Assembly: GCF_003589595.1 (NCBI RefSeq)
Contig: NW_020653715.1
Coordinates: 1,830,574-1,894,573 of the forward strand
DNA: 64,000 nt
Origin: Hyposmocoma kahamanoa
Lineage: Eukaryota > Arthropoda > Insecta > Lepidoptera > Cosmopterigidae
Direction: 5' to 3'
Part shown: positions 63,795 through 64,000 of the stretch, piece after piece
Layout: each line of letters opens with the position of its first letter
Numbering within the stretch: the stretch's first letter is position 1
The notes under the pieces: model-generated
The model's input: the letters and a program-made list of their open reading frames with translations, nothing else
The model's database searches: none
What the model was told of the DNA's origin: nothing
Translations under genes and position numbers: made by a program

Positions 63795-64000
63795 TATGGA
63801 AAGCAAAACAATGTGACTAGTAATTGTTCATTTGAGGAGAACTGCAAACACTCTGGAAGTATTGAACTCTCTAACGGATATCTACAAGGGTCACATCAAC
63901 ATACGTCTGTACCTCGTGCCGCAAACAAGCGAACAACTTGGTCTAACAGCCAGCAGATTACTTCAAAGATCCTCCATACCGTAAAAAACATAGCTCTATT
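63795..64000 (+). other. open frame running off the window edge
   Basis: After TAA at 63792-63794 one frame stays open for 68 codons to the edge (YGKQNNVTSNCSFEENCKHS, GSIELSNGYLQGSHQHTSVP, RAANKRTTWSNSQQITSKIL). No ATG lies at its start and I recognise no domain. It could be an exon, a transposon piece or chance. Confidence 0.2.

Overview
The window is A+T-rich eukaryotic DNA made almost entirely of decayed, nested transposable elements. The repertoire suggests an arthropod, most likely a moth or butterfly: several tRNA-derived SINEs, RTE-like, CR1/Jockey-like and R1/I-like LINE 3' fragments, Penelope-like elements with inverted terminal repeats, a BEL/Pao scrap, and many short DNA transposons with 8-bp or TA target duplications. 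That placement is inference. No intact host protein-coding gene was recognised. The one clearly functional-looking gene is an elongator tRNA-Met(CAT) at 45447-45519.

Names used here: 'family A' is the commonest repeat, about 25 pieces on both strands; sense runs from a tract rich in AGTAGAGCTCCTTGTGAAAG to an A-rich tail after CGTCCCGTCACTTGG. 'SINE B' to 'SINE F' are tRNA-like repeats. 'J1' and 'J2' are CR1/Jockey-like LINEs; 'LINE-R' is an R1/I-like LINE with an (AAG)n tail. 'M1' to 'M6' are short DNA transposons.

Layout. 0-10 kb: family A and SINE C copies, an M4 element holding an RTE fragment, two M3 elements. 10-15.2 kb: a nearly complete but broken LINE (endonuclease plus reverse transcriptase), with a piece of a sister copy embedded in family A upstream. 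15-20.2 kb: family A, an RTE relic, a LINE-R insertion with 12-bp duplication, and a Penelope-like element with a GIY-YIG domain. 21-30.4 kb: J2, RTE relics, a three-layer nest (family A > Penelope-like > M6), SINE B copies, and a short Penelope-like element with 65-bp inverted repeats. 30.4-34 kb: mostly unrecognised. 34-45 kb: M2 elements carrying the start of a THAP domain, J1, three M1 copies, and M6 carrying a 51-residue reading frame resembling the N-terminal part of a tyrosine recombinase. 45-54 kb: tRNA-Met, nested SINE B/family A, J1 with LINE-R inside, LINE-R with a 29-bp perfect palindrome, and a BEL/Pao fragment. 55049-55458 is an assembly gap. 55.4-64 kb: SINE B, M4, two fold-back elements, a hAT-like element and the fourth full M1 copy.

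Nothing here works as an operon or pathway. The value of the window is its record of transposition and repair: about a dozen element boundaries can be fixed by target duplications, several insertions can be ordered in time, and family A and the LINEs repeatedly show strand-switch (fold-back) junctions.
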